This document shows, piece by piece, positions 33,625-41,740 of a DNA stretch of 64,000 nt. Every line of letters begins with the position of its first letter. Within the stretch, counting starts at the first letter, position 1. The DNA is from Streptomyces asoensis (GTDB lineage Bacteria > Actinomycetota > Actinomycetes > Streptomycetales > Streptomycetaceae), in NCBI RefSeq assembly GCF_016860545.1, contig NZ_BNEB01000005.1, forward strand, positions 1,116,001 to 1,180,000, read 5' to 3'. A model generated the notes under the pieces. The model was not told the origin of the DNA, ran no database searches, and saw nothing but the letters and a program-made list of their open reading frames with translations. The position numbers and the translations under genes were made by a program.

Positions 33625-34440
33625 ATGGCGATGGTCGACACCGGCAGCGTCCGGTTGCACGTACAGCGGACCGGCCCCCGGCACGGCCGGCGGGCCGACG
33701 CGACCGTGGTGCTGGTGCACGGTCTGCTCACCGACAGCCTGGCCAGCTACTACTTCACCGTGGCCCCGGCGTTCGCGGCCGCGGGACTGGACGTCGTCAT
33801 GTACGACCTGCGCGGCCACGGACGCAGCGAGCGGCCCGCCACGGGGTACTCGCTGGACGACGGCGTCGACGACCTGGCGGCCCTGCTCGACCGGCTCGGG
33901 GTGACGGGCCCCGTGCACCTGGTCGGCAACTCCTACGGCGGCACGATCGCGTTCGGCTACGCGGCCCGGCACCCCGGGCGGGCGGCGAGCGTCACCCTCG
34001 TCGAGTCCGAACCGGCCACCGCCGCCTGGGCGGTGAAGCTCGGCGGGATCCTGGACCGGGTCGTGACCGAGCTCGCGCACAACGAGGCCGACGCGATCGC
34101 CTGGATCACCGCGCACCGCAGCCACAACACCGCCCGCCTGGCCAGGGGCGCGGCCCGGCTCGCCCGGGAGACCACGCTCGGCCGGGACATCCCGGCCAGC
34201 CGCGTGCTGACGGAGGAGCAGATCGCCGCCGTGCGCTGTCCGGTGCTCGCTCTGTACGGGGGCGACTCGGACCTCGCCCTGCTCGCGCCGTGGCTGCGGT
34301 CGGTGCTGCCGGACTGCCGGACGGTGGTGATCCCGGGACATGAGCACTCGGTCCTCGTGGAGGCCCCGGGGACGGTCGGCGGGCACATCCTCTCCCTCGT
34401 CGAGGAGGCCGGGCGGGTGGCGGCGGAGGCGGCCCGGTGA
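33625..34440 (+). CDS. Alpha/beta hydrolase (candidate chain-releasing or editing thioesterase)
   Basis: 271 residues. HG oxyanion motif VLVHGLLTDS, nucleophile Ser103 in GNSYGG, acid in LYGGDSDLA and catalytic His in PGHEHSVLVEAP complete the triad. MYDLRGHGRSERP is the usual strand-4 loop of the family. A second ATG two codons in is possible. It starts three bases after the ACP stop. No thioesterase domain exists in either megasynthase, so this protein is the best candidate for product release, though transacylation is also possible. Confidence 0.88.
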   Translation: MAMVDTGSVRLHVQRTGPRHGRRADATVVLVHGLLTDSLASYYFTVAPAFAAAGLDVVMYDLRGHGRSERPATGYSLDDGVDDLAALLDRLGVTGPVHLVGNSYGGTIAFGYAARHPGRAASVTLVESEPATAAWAVKLGGILDRVVTELAHNEADAIAWITAHRSHNTARLARGAARLARETTLGRDIPASRVLTEEQIAAVRCPVLALYGGDSDLALLAPWLRSVLPDCRTVVIPGHEHSVLVEAPGTVGGHILSLVEEAGRVAAEAAR

Positions 34441-35615
34441 GCCGGTTCCTGTTCGTCGTGCCTCCGCTGGCCGGTCATGTCAACCCGGTCGTCGGTGTCG
34501 CCGCCGAACTCGTCGCCCGGGGGCACCGGGTGGCGTGGGCCTGCGCCGACCCGGACCTCGTCGCCGGGCTGGCGGGCCCCGCGGCCGGCGAGGTCTACGC
34601 CTGCGGCCCGGCGCCGCGGGGCGAGCGGCCCGCGGACCTGCGCGGTCCGGAGGCGCTGAAGTTCCTGTGGGAGTGGTACCTGCTGCCGCTCGCCGAGACG
34701 ATGGCGCCGGGCGTGCGGGCGGCCGTCGGGGCGTTCCGGCCGGACGTCGTGGTCGCCGACCAGCAGGCCTTCGCCGGCGCTCTGGTCGCGGAGCGGCTGG
34801 GGGTGCCGTGGGCGACCTCGGCGACCACCTCGGCCGAGTTCACCGACCCCCTCGCCGGGCTGCCCCGGGTCAGGGAGTGGCTGGCGGAGCGGCTGGCCGC
34901 ACTGCGGGCGGCGATCGGCGACCCGGCGGGCACGGCCGACCCGCGGTTCTCGCCCCGTCTCGTCCTGGCCTTCAGCACACCTGAGTTGGCGGGCGGCGGC
35001 CCGCACGAGGGGGTGCGCTGGGTCGGTCCCTCGATCGCGGCCCGCCCCGCCGTGTCCGGGTTCCCCTGGGAGTGGCTGGACGGCGGCCGCGCGACCGTGC
35101 TGGTCACGCTCGGCACCGCCAACACCGACGTCGGCGGGCGCTTCCTGGACGTGTGCCGGGAGGTGCTGCGGGAGCGGGCCGACCGGGTGCAGGGCGTCGT
35201 CGTCGACCCGGGCGGCACGCTCGGCCCGCCCGGCGACGACAAGGACGTGCTGATCACGCCGTGGGTACCCCAGCTCGCCCTGCTGGAGCGGGTGGGCCGG
35301 GGGGCCGGTGCGCTGGTGTGCCACGCCGGGCACAACAGCGTGTGCGAGGCCCTGTGGCACGGGATCCCCCTGGTCGTGGCGCCGATCCGCGACGACCAGC
35401 CGGTCGTCGCCGGACAGGTCGTGGACGCCGGGGCCGGCAGGCGGGTGCGGTTCGGCCGGACCGGCGCGCGGCAGCTCGGCGCGGCCCTCGACGCCGTCCT
35501 GCACGAACCCGGGTACCGCGCCGCCGCGGCCCGCATCGGCACGGTGTTCCGCGCCGCGGGCGGGTCCTCCGCAGCGGCGTCCCATCTCGTGGACCTCGCA
35601 GGGGAGTTCGGATGA
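34437..35615 (+). CDS. GT1-family (UGT/MGT-like) glycosyltransferase
   Basis: 392 residues with the GT-B fold. N-domain: FLFVVPPLAGHVNPVVGVAAEL, the acceptor-side motif. C-domain: the nucleotide-sugar signature ITPWVPQLALLERV, then VCHAGHNSVCEALWHGIPLV and the DDQP donor motif (DDQPVVAGQV), all well conserved. The GTG start overlaps the hydrolase stop (GTGA). It should attach a sugar to a lipid or polyketide hydroxyl, making a glycolipid the likely product. Donor sugar is not predictable; no sugar-nucleotide biosynthesis genes are in the cluster, so a common donor is likely. Confidence 0.92.
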   Translation: MSRFLFVVPPLAGHVNPVVGVAAELVARGHRVAWACADPDLVAGLAGPAAGEVYACGPAPRGERPADLRGPEALKFLWEWYLLPLAETMAPGVRAAVGAFRPDVVVADQQAFAGALVAERLGVPWATSATTSAEFTDPLAGLPRVREWLAERLAALRAAIGDPAGTADPRFSPRLVLAFSTPELAGGGPHEGVRWVGPSIAARPAVSGFPWEWLDGGRATVLVTLGTANTDVGGRFLDVCREVLRERADRVQGVVVDPGGTLGPPGDDKDVLITPWVPQLALLERVGRGAGALVCHAGHNSVCEALWHGIPLVVAPIRDDQPVVAGQVVDAGAGRRVRFGRTGARQLGAALDAVLHEPGYRAAAARIGTVFRAAGGSSAAASHLVDLAGEFG

Positions 35616-36679
35616 GCGAAGAGAGCAGGCCCGCCGAGCGGATCGCCGAGGCGCGTCCCGCCTACCTGGCGGACCTCGCGGCCGGCCCGGAACGCTTCCT
35701 CGAACCGCGGCGCTCCAGCTGCCCCTGGTGCGGTTCGCGGTCGCTGACCTGCCGGCTGCGCACCACCGACCTGCTCCAGCACAAGCCGGGCCGCTTCGTG
35801 CTGGACCGCTGCGAGGACTGCGGGCACACCTTCCAGAACCCGCGACTGAGCGCCGAGGGCCTGGAGTTCTACTACCGGGACTTCTACGACGGACTGGGCG
35901 AGAAGAAGCTCGGCGAGACGTTCGGGAGCCGCACGAAGATGTACCGGGGGCGGGCGGAGTCGATGCTGGCGCACGACCCGGAGCCGAAGACCTGGCTGGA
36001 CGTCGGCACCGGCCACGGCCACTTCTGCGCGGCCGCCCGCGAGGTGCTGCCCGCGACGGCCTTCGACGGGCTCGATTTCACCGACGGCGTCGAACTGGCT
36101 CAGCGCGAGGGCCGGGTGCGGCACGGCTACCGGGGCAGCTTCCCCGACCTCGCGCCCGAACTCGCCGAGGGTTACGACGTGGTGAGCATGTTCCACTACC
36201 TGGAGCACAGCACCGACCCCGACCGTGAACTGCGGGCCGCGCTCGGGGCGGTGCGGCCGGGGGGCCATCTGCTGATCGAGGTGCCCGATCCCGAGAGCCG
36301 TTACGCGCGGCTGCTGGGGCGGTGGTGGCTGCCCTGGCTCCAGCCGCAGCACCTGCACTTCGTCCCGGTGGCCAACCTCCGCGAACGGCTCACGGAGCTG
36401 GGGTTCACGGTGGTGGCGGAGCAGCACGCCGAGCCGCACGACCCGGTCGACCTGCTGGCCGCCGTGTGGCTGGCGCTGGACCACACGGCGCCGCGGGACG
36501 ACGCGCCGTGGCTGCCGCGGCCGCCGAACGGGGCGCGCCGCGCGCTGCGCGCGGCGCTGCTGATCGCGGGCATCCCCGTACTCGTCGCGGCGACCCTGCT
36601 GGACCGGTTCGCGGTGCGCCCGCTGGCGCACCGGCTGGGCCTGGCCAACGCGTACCGGATCGTCGCCCGCCGGGAGTGA
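35612..36679 (+). CDS. Class I SAM-dependent methyltransferase with zinc ribbon and C-terminal hydrophobic anchor
   Basis: 355 residues. A zinc ribbon (Cys37, Cys40, Cys67, Cys70) precedes the Rossmann domain, whose SAM-binding loop is WLDVGTGHGHF near residue 128; VSMFHYLEHSTDPDRELR and GGHLLIEVPDP are typical of the Methyltransf_23 group often found with polysaccharide or lipid glycosylation. Near the C-terminus is an apolar segment, ALLIAGIPVLVAATLL, that could anchor it to the membrane. ATG overlaps the glycosyltransferase stop (ATGA). It may methylate the sugar or the lipid. Last gene of the coupled series. Confidence 0.88.
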   Translation: MSEESRPAERIAEARPAYLADLAAGPERFLEPRRSSCPWCGSRSLTCRLRTTDLLQHKPGRFVLDRCEDCGHTFQNPRLSAEGLEFYYRDFYDGLGEKKLGETFGSRTKMYRGRAESMLAHDPEPKTWLDVGTGHGHFCAAAREVLPATAFDGLDFTDGVELAQREGRVRHGYRGSFPDLAPELAEGYDVVSMFHYLEHSTDPDRELRAALGAVRPGGHLLIEVPDPESRYARLLGRWWLPWLQPQHLHFVPVANLRERLTELGFTVVAEQHAEPHDPVDLLAAVWLALDHTAPRDDAPWLPRPPNGARRALRAALLIAGIPVLVAATLLDRFAVRPLAHRLGLANAYRIVARRE

Positions 36680-36729
36680 CGGACGGGTGCGCACCGGGGT
36701 CCCGCCGTGTTAGCTTCCCCCCGTTGAGT

Positions 36730-36748
36730 TCGACAGGAATCCTGTCGA
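36730..36748. promoter_or_regulatory. Perfect 19-bp palindrome upstream of hydrolase gene
   Basis: TCGACAGGAATCCTGTCGA: 9-bp arms around a central A, ending 30 bases before the ATG at 36779. Position and symmetry suggest an operator; an RNA hairpin is the alternative. Confidence 0.6.
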
Positions 36749-36778
36749 TCGTTGGTACGGCTCGACGAACGGAACCCC

Positions 36779-37732
36779 ATGTCCCTCCTGGCCAGACCGG
36801 CGGTGGCCGCCCTCGCCGCCAAGACGATGCAGGGCCTCACGCGGCTGGCGGGCCGCCGGACGCGCGGGGCGGGGTCCACCGCCTTCTGGCAGGCCCGCCT
36901 GCCCGAGTACCCGCGGGACGTCACCGCCCACACCGTCCCGACCTCCGTCGCCCCGGCGCCGGTGACGGTGTACCGGCCGCCCGCGGGGACGGCCCACCGC
37001 CCGCCGGTGCACGTCAACTTCCACGGCGGCGGCTACGTCATGTCGATGCCCGAGGTGGACGACGCCCTGTGCCGGGCGCTCGCCGCCGAGGCGGGGGTCG
37101 TCGTGATCAACGTCCGGTACGTCGTCGCGCCGCAGCACCCGTTCCCCGGCCCGACCACCCAGGCCTACGACGTCGTCCGCTGGGTCGCCGAGCACGGCGC
37201 GGAGCACGGGTGGGACGGCGGGCGCCTCACCGTGGGCGGGCAGAGCGCGGGCGGCGGACTGGCGGCGGCCGTTGCACGCCAGGCGCTGGAGCGGGGCGGG
37301 CCGTCCGTCGCGCTCCAGGTGCTGCACTATCCGCCGCTGGATCTCGCGACCGGCGCGAAGGACAAGAAGGCCGCCGTGGCCAGGCCCCTGCTGCGGCCCT
37401 GGATGGCGGAGGTCTTCGACACCTCGTACGTGCCGGACCCGCGCGAGCGGACCCACCGGCTCGTCTCGCCCGCGCACGCCGGTGACACCGCGGGCCTGGA
37501 GGGGATCGCCCCGGCGCTGGTCGTCACGGCCGGGCACGACCTGCTCAGGGACGAGGCGGTGCGCTACGCGGAGCGGCTGCGCGCGGCCGGCGCCCTCGCC
37601 GGACACCACGACGTCGCCGGGGCCGACCACGGCTACGACACCAAGGACGAGGAAAAAGCCCGCGATACCTATCTGTTGATGGCCCGTCACATCCGAAAGG
37701 CGACCGCCGCGGACGCTCCACGGACGGGCTGA
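36779..37732 (+). CDS. Alpha/beta hydrolase of the hormone-sensitive lipase family
   Basis: 317 residues from ATG 36779. Oxyanion motif HGGGYVM, nucleophile elbow GQSAGGG, acid region TAGHDLLRDEA and catalytic His in GADHGYD are all present: a complete HSL-type esterase/lipase. The N-terminus is hydrophobic with Arg residues and may associate with membrane. It lies 99 bases after the methyltransferase, behind a 19-bp palindrome, so it may be separately regulated. A role in trimming or degrading the cluster's lipid is possible but not shown. Confidence 0.88.
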   Translation: MSLLARPAVAALAAKTMQGLTRLAGRRTRGAGSTAFWQARLPEYPRDVTAHTVPTSVAPAPVTVYRPPAGTAHRPPVHVNFHGGGYVMSMPEVDDALCRALAAEAGVVVINVRYVVAPQHPFPGPTTQAYDVVRWVAEHGAEHGWDGGRLTVGGQSAGGGLAAAVARQALERGGPSVALQVLHYPPLDLATGAKDKKAAVARPLLRPWMAEVFDTSYVPDPRERTHRLVSPAHAGDTAGLEGIAPALVVTAGHDLLRDEAVRYAERLRAAGALAGHHDVAGADHGYDTKDEEKARDTYLLMARHIRKATAADAPRTG

Positions 37733-37795
37733 GACGTCACAACCGGTGCACGCCGGCCCCGTCCATCAGTTCCGGGGCCTCTGCGCACCGGCGGC

Positions 37796-39007
37796 TCAGC
37801 CGTCGCCGGAGGTGCCGCCGAAGACGGCGTCGGCGATGTGCCCGGCGATCGCCATGGAGGCCGTGGCGGCCGGCGAGGGCGCGTTGCGGACGGCGGTGAC
37901 CCGGCCCACGCGGTGGATGCGGAAGTCGTCGACGAGGGTGCCGTCCCGGTCGAGGGCCTGGGCGCGCACTCCGGCGCCTCCGCGTACGACGTCCCGGACG
38001 CCGACGCCGGGGACGTACAGCCTCGCGTCCTTCATGAAGGCCGCCGCCGAGAACGACCCCCGGTACTCCCTGATGCCCGTGCGCCAGTGCCGGGCCGCCA
38101 TCCGCCAGGTGCCGGGGTAGGCGGCCAGGCCGAGCAGGTCCGCCGGGGAGATCCGGGTGCGGGTGTAGCCCTCCCTGGCCAGGGCGAGGACCGCGTTGGG
38201 CCCGACCTCCACGGAGCCGTCGACGCGGGGCGTGAAGTGGACGCCGAGGAACGGGTAGCGCGGGTCGGGCACCGGGTAGATCAGACCGCGCACCAGGTCC
38301 GTGCGCTCCGGTCTGAGGAGCATGTACTCGCCCCGGAACGGGACGATGCGGGGATCGCGCCGGTCCCGCGCGAGCCCGGCGACCGTGTCGGAGTGCAGTC
38401 CGGCGCACAGCACCAGCCGGTCCACCCGCACGCGTTCGGCCCCGGAGACCACCTCGATGCCGCCGGGCACCTCGCCGACGCCGGTGACCTCGAAGCCCGT
38501 GCGGACCTCCCCCCCGGAGCCGACGACGTCCCCGGCGAAGGCGCGGGCGATCGCCGGGTAGTCGGTGATCGCGGTGCGCGGGGAGTACAGGGCCGCGATC
38601 CCGCCGGCGTTCGGCTCGATCTCCCGGATCTCCTCGCGGGAGACCTTCCGCAGGTCGGGCACGTGGTTGTGCTTGGCCCGGTCGTACAGGGCGTTCATCC
38701 GGCCGAGCTCGTCCTCGCGGACGGCGACCACCAGTTTGCCGATCTCCCGGTACGGCAGCCCGCGGTCCTCGCAGTAGGCGCGCAGCAGGGCCACGCCCCG
38801 TACCGTGAGGTCGGCCTTGAGGCTGCCGGGCGTGTAGTAGATGCCGGCGTGCACGACGCCCGAGTTGTGCCCGGTCTGGTGGAGCGAGACCTCCTGCTCC
38901 TTCTCGAAGACGATGACCCGGGTACCGGGCCTGCTCAGGGCGATCTCGCGGGCCGTGGCCAGACCCACGATGCCCGCCCCGACGATGCCGATCGTCTCGT
39001 CAGCCAT
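37796..39007 (-). CDS. lhgO: L-2-hydroxyglutarate oxidase (FAD-dependent, LhgO-like)
   Basis: 403 residues from ATG 39007, with GAGGAGG five bases upstream. The FAD dinucleotide motif GIVGAGIVGLATARE opens the protein, followed by EVSLHQTGHNSGVVHAG, the signature of L-2-hydroxyglutarate oxidases, and FLGVHFTPRVDGSVEVGPNAVLA in the substrate domain; the C-terminal NAPSPAATASMAIAGHIAD is also standard. It oxidises L-2-hydroxyglutarate to 2-oxoglutarate, a metabolite-repair reaction. An aldehyde dehydrogenase remnant lies upstream. Confidence 0.92.
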   Translation of the reverse strand: MADETIGIVGAGIVGLATAREIALSRPGTRVIVFEKEQEVSLHQTGHNSGVVHAGIYYTPGSLKADLTVRGVALLRAYCEDRGLPYREIGKLVVAVREDELGRMNALYDRAKHNHVPDLRKVSREEIREIEPNAGGIAALYSPRTAITDYPAIARAFAGDVVGSGGEVRTGFEVTGVGEVPGGIEVVSGAERVRVDRLVLCAGLHSDTVAGLARDRRDPRIVPFRGEYMLLRPERTDLVRGLIYPVPDPRYPFLGVHFTPRVDGSVEVGPNAVLALAREGYTRTRISPADLLGLAAYPGTWRMAARHWRTGIREYRGSFSAAAFMKDARLYVPGVGVRDVVRGGAGVRAQALDRDGTLVDDFRIHRVGRVTAVRNAPSPAATASMAIAGHIADAVFGGTSGDG

Positions 39008-39063
39008 CGGCGCCTCCTCTCCGTTGTCGTCGCCGCCGATTCTGTCCCGGCGCCCGCCGATCG

Positions 39064-39231
39064 TCAGCCCCCGAAGTGGACGGCGCCCTGCCCGCATTCG
39101 GCCTCGTCGGCGAAGCGGTGGGCGAAGGCGAGGCCGCGGGTGAACAGCGCGGCCGCGAGCCCGAATCCTGAGTCGTCGACCGCGCGCAGGACGAGGACCG
39201 GCCCGAAGACCTCCTCGCGCCGGACAGCCAT
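39064..39231 (-). pseudogene. Aldehyde dehydrogenase C-terminal remnant
   Basis: A 55-codon frame reads REEVFGPVLVLRAVDD, then GFGLAAALFTRGLAFAHRFA and a short end. These are the C-terminal landmarks of NAD-dependent aldehyde dehydrogenases (EEIFGPV, GLAAxVFT, AxxFA). About 15 residues normally found between VDD and YGLAA are missing, and the catalytic Cys/Glu domain is absent. The frame stays coding-like upstream (PPQDMAVRR) to about 39290 before meeting the next gene. A relic of deletion. Confidence 0.75.
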
Positions 39232-39300
39232 GTCTTGGGGAGGGACGGCGGCGGGAACCGGATCACCGGCGGAGTCAGCGTCCGTCCCGTCGGGCCGGGT

Positions 39301-40089
39301 TCAGCGCACGCCCGCCGCGACCGCCTCCATGACGACCTCGGCGACGAGCGCGGGCTGTTCCACGAGCGCGAAGTGTCCCGAGTCGGGCACCGTGACGGTG
39401 CGGATCCGCGGGCAGGCCTCCAGGCCGCGCCGCTCCTCGTCGGTCAGACCGATCTCGTCGTGGTCGCCGCGGACCACCCAGGCAGGCACCCCGGCCCCGC
39501 ACAGTCTCGGGACCAGCGAGGGGTACCGGTCCAGGTAGGCGTAGTACTCACGGACCATCCGGCGGCACGTCGTCGGGTCGTTGCCGGTCATCGCCGCCGC
39601 CAGCGCCTCGGCGCGCCGCGGCGGCAGTTGGCGCTTCACGCCCACGGGCAGCAGCTTCAGCATGGCCGCCCAGACCGCGCCGCGCAGCACCGGCACCCGG
39701 TGCAGGCCGTTGAGCAGGGTCAGGAACGTCGCCTCGTCGCCGCGCGAGAAGGTCGGCGAGAGCAGTACCAGCGGGCCCGTGAAGAGGCCGAGCGCGGCCA
39801 TCTCCAGCGCCACGTTCGCGCCGAGGCTGTGCCCGACCACCGTGTCGCAGCCGGCGTCCGCGGCGAAGCCGGCCATCAGCCGGGCGTAGTGCTCCATGGA
39901 CACGTCTTCGGGCGCTTCGGTGGGCCCGAAGCCCGGCTGGGTCACCGCGACCATGTCGAGCCCCGCGAGGGCCGGCTCGGCCATGACGTCCGCGTAGAAC
40001 TCGGTCGTGCACAGCGCGCCCGGAATCATCAGCACCCGGTGCGGCGCGCCCCGCACCCCCGCCCGCCGAACCTCCCACCGCTCACCCAT
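39301..40089 (-). CDS. Alpha/beta hydrolase
   Basis: 262 residues. Oxyanion MIPGALCTTEFY, nucleophile in VVGHSLGANVA, acid in VVRGDHDEIG and His in DSGHFALVEQP form a full triad. It is the last gene of the aromatic catabolic block, after the AAHS transporter on the same strand but 128 bases away across a dispersed repeat. It could hydrolyse an ester feeding aromatic acid into the pathway, or a meta-cleavage product; sequence alone does not decide. Start at 40089 lacks a strong ribosome site. Confidence 0.8.
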   Translation of the reverse strand: MGERWEVRRAGVRGAPHRVLMIPGALCTTEFYADVMAEPALAGLDMVAVTQPGFGPTEAPEDVSMEHYARLMAGFAADAGCDTVVGHSLGANVALEMAALGLFTGPLVLLSPTFSRGDEATFLTLLNGLHRVPVLRGAVWAAMLKLLPVGVKRQLPPRRAEALAAAMTGNDPTTCRRMVREYYAYLDRYPSLVPRLCGAGVPAWVVRGDHDEIGLTDEERRGLEACPRIRTVTVPDSGHFALVEQPALVAEVVMEAVAAGVR

Positions 40090-40124
40090 ACCCCGATCGT
40101 CCAACCGATCCCCACCCCCCGCAC

Positions 40125-40176
40125 CTTCAGGGGCGCGGGGAACTGCGCGACAAGCCCCCACCCACCCGCAGCCGAC
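40125..40176. repeat. Dispersed Streptomyces intergenic repeat
   Basis: The stretch TTCAGGGGCGCGGGGAACTG and its continuation (CGCGACAAGCCCCCACCCACC, then CGCAGCC) match from memory a short element scattered between genes in many Streptomyces chromosomes. Only this copy is in the window. It lies between the hydrolase and transporter genes. Confidence 0.6.
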
Positions 40177-40217
40177 AACGCCGCGCCCCCCTCCCCCACC
40201 CCAAGCCGTGCGCAGCA

Positions 40218-41543
40218 CTACACCGCGCCCACCACCTCCCGCCCCGCCCCCCGCGAAGCCCCCTTCGCACTGCGCAGCGCGGCGATGCCGATGAACACCA
40301 TGGACGACAGGCCCGCGAGGGCGAACGCGGTGAATCCCCGGTCCCCGTGGTTCGAGGCGAGCAGCTGACCGCCCAGCCACGGGCCGAAGACGGCGCCGAA
40401 GCGGCCCATGCCGGAGGTCCAGCCGACGGCGGTGGCCCGGTTGCCGGCGGAGGAGCGGATGGAGACGGTCGCGTAGATCATCGTCTGGGCACTGTTGAGG
40501 AAGACACCGGTGAGGAAGACGACGACCATCGTCACGGCCATCGGCATGTGGACACTGAGCAGGAACACGCCGGCGGCGGTCAGCGCGAACCAGATCGCGG
40601 AGATGCGCGGCGCGCCGAACCGGTCGGCCGCACGCCCGGCGGCCAGCATGCCCACGATGCCGCCGAGGTTGAAGACGACCACGAAGGACAGCGCCGAACC
40701 GAGCGCGTAGCCCTCGGCCCGCATCAGGGTGGGCAGCCAGGTGGCGACGCCGTACACGAGGAGGAGACCGCCGAAGGAGGCCAGCCAGTACAGCAGGGTC
40801 TGGGTCCACTCCCCGCCGCGGAACAGGTCCTTGAGCGCGTTCCAGCGGTCGGCCGCGCCCTGCTTGCCGGACGTGGCGGCGGGCAGCTCGACGTCGTGGC
40901 GGGTGGCCAGTTCGCGGGCCTCGTCGGTACGGCCCTTGGCGAGGAGGAAGCTCAGCGACTCGGGCAGCAGTCTGGCGAGCACCGGGGCGAAGAGCAGCGG
41001 CAGGACGCACACCCAGAACGCGGCGCGCCAGCCGACCGGGTCGACGAGCCACTTGGCGACGTAGGCGGAGAGGATGCCGCCGGCGTGGTGGGCCGTCATC
41101 AGCAGGCCGATGACGAGGGCGCCGCGGCCGCGCGGGGCGTAGTCGCAGACCATGCTGATCGCGGTGGGCAGCAGACCGCCGAGGCCGACGCCCGCCAGGG
41201 TCCGGCCGAGGCCGAACACCTCGACGCTGCCGGCCATGGCACAGACGCCGGAGGCCAGCGAGAACAGGACCACGCACCCGACCATCAGGTTCTTGCGGCC
41301 GGTCCGGTCGGCGACGGTGCCCGCGGTGAGGGCGCCGACCAGCATGCCGAACGTGGCGTAGCTGCCGAGGTCGCCCGCCGTGTCCGGGGTGAGGCCGAAG
41401 GTCTTCGTCTCCAGCAGGTGGGGCAGCACCGAGCCGTAGATGAACATGTCGAGGCCGTCGAAGAGGACGGCCAGCCAGCACAGACCGACGACCAGGAGGG
41501 CCAGTCTGCTGCCGCGGGCGGACAGCACGGGGGAGGAGGACAT
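40218..41543 (-). CDS. MFS aromatic acid:H+ symporter (AAHS family, GalT/PcaK-like)
   Basis: 441 residues with about 12 membrane segments. LAVLFDGLDMFIYGSVLPHL is the helix-1 AAHS motif (DGxD), GTVADRTGRKNLMVG is MFS motif A, and LLPESLSFLLAKGR is the end of the N-half. AAHS members import gallate, protocatechuate, hydroxybenzoates and similar acids. ATG 41543 has GAGGAAAA upstream. It has its own promoter (41635-41663) next to a GntR operator, and neighbours a meta-cleavage pathway, so an aromatic acid substrate is likely. Confidence 0.9.
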   Translation of the reverse strand: MSSSPVLSARGSRLALLVVGLCWLAVLFDGLDMFIYGSVLPHLLETKTFGLTPDTAGDLGSYATFGMLVGALTAGTVADRTGRKNLMVGCVVLFSLASGVCAMAGSVEVFGLGRTLAGVGLGGLLPTAISMVCDYAPRGRGALVIGLLMTAHHAGGILSAYVAKWLVDPVGWRAAFWVCVLPLLFAPVLARLLPESLSFLLAKGRTDEARELATRHDVELPAATSGKQGAADRWNALKDLFRGGEWTQTLLYWLASFGGLLLVYGVATWLPTLMRAEGYALGSALSFVVVFNLGGIVGMLAAGRAADRFGAPRISAIWFALTAAGVFLLSVHMPMAVTMVVVFLTGVFLNSAQTMIYATVSIRSSAGNRATAVGWTSGMGRFGAVFGPWLGGQLLASNHGDRGFTAFALAGLSSMVFIGIAALRSAKGASRGAGREVVGAV

Positions 41544-41634
41544 CGTTGTTTTCCTCTCGTCCAGGAGGCGTTCCCTGGAGGGGACGAGTGAAGGGGGCCG
41601 GCGCGGCTCGTGCGGCTGACCCGGTGTGCGCAAG

Positions 41635-41663
41635 ACGCTAAGGACCGGTCCCGAGAGAGTCAA
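41635..41663 (-). promoter_or_regulatory. Promoter of the AAHS transporter gene
   Basis: TTGACT (41663-41658), 17-base spacer, TAGCGT (41640-41635). It lies between the dioxygenase stop and the transporter start. Confidence 0.75.
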
Positions 41664-41667
41664 CACT

Positions 41668-41679
41668 TTTGTCAACAAT
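41668..41679. promoter_or_regulatory. GntR operator copy 1 (transporter promoter)
   Basis: TTTGTCAACAAT lies four bases upstream of the -35 box and matches the site at 46002-46013 at 11 of 12 positions. Half-sites TTGT/ACAA surround a CA centre, as in FadR-type GntR operators. Confidence 0.7.
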
Positions 41680-41740
41680 CTCATCGACAATCCATCGGCC
41701 CCCTGGTCCGGCGCCCTGCGCACACCCGGAAGCGGGCTTC

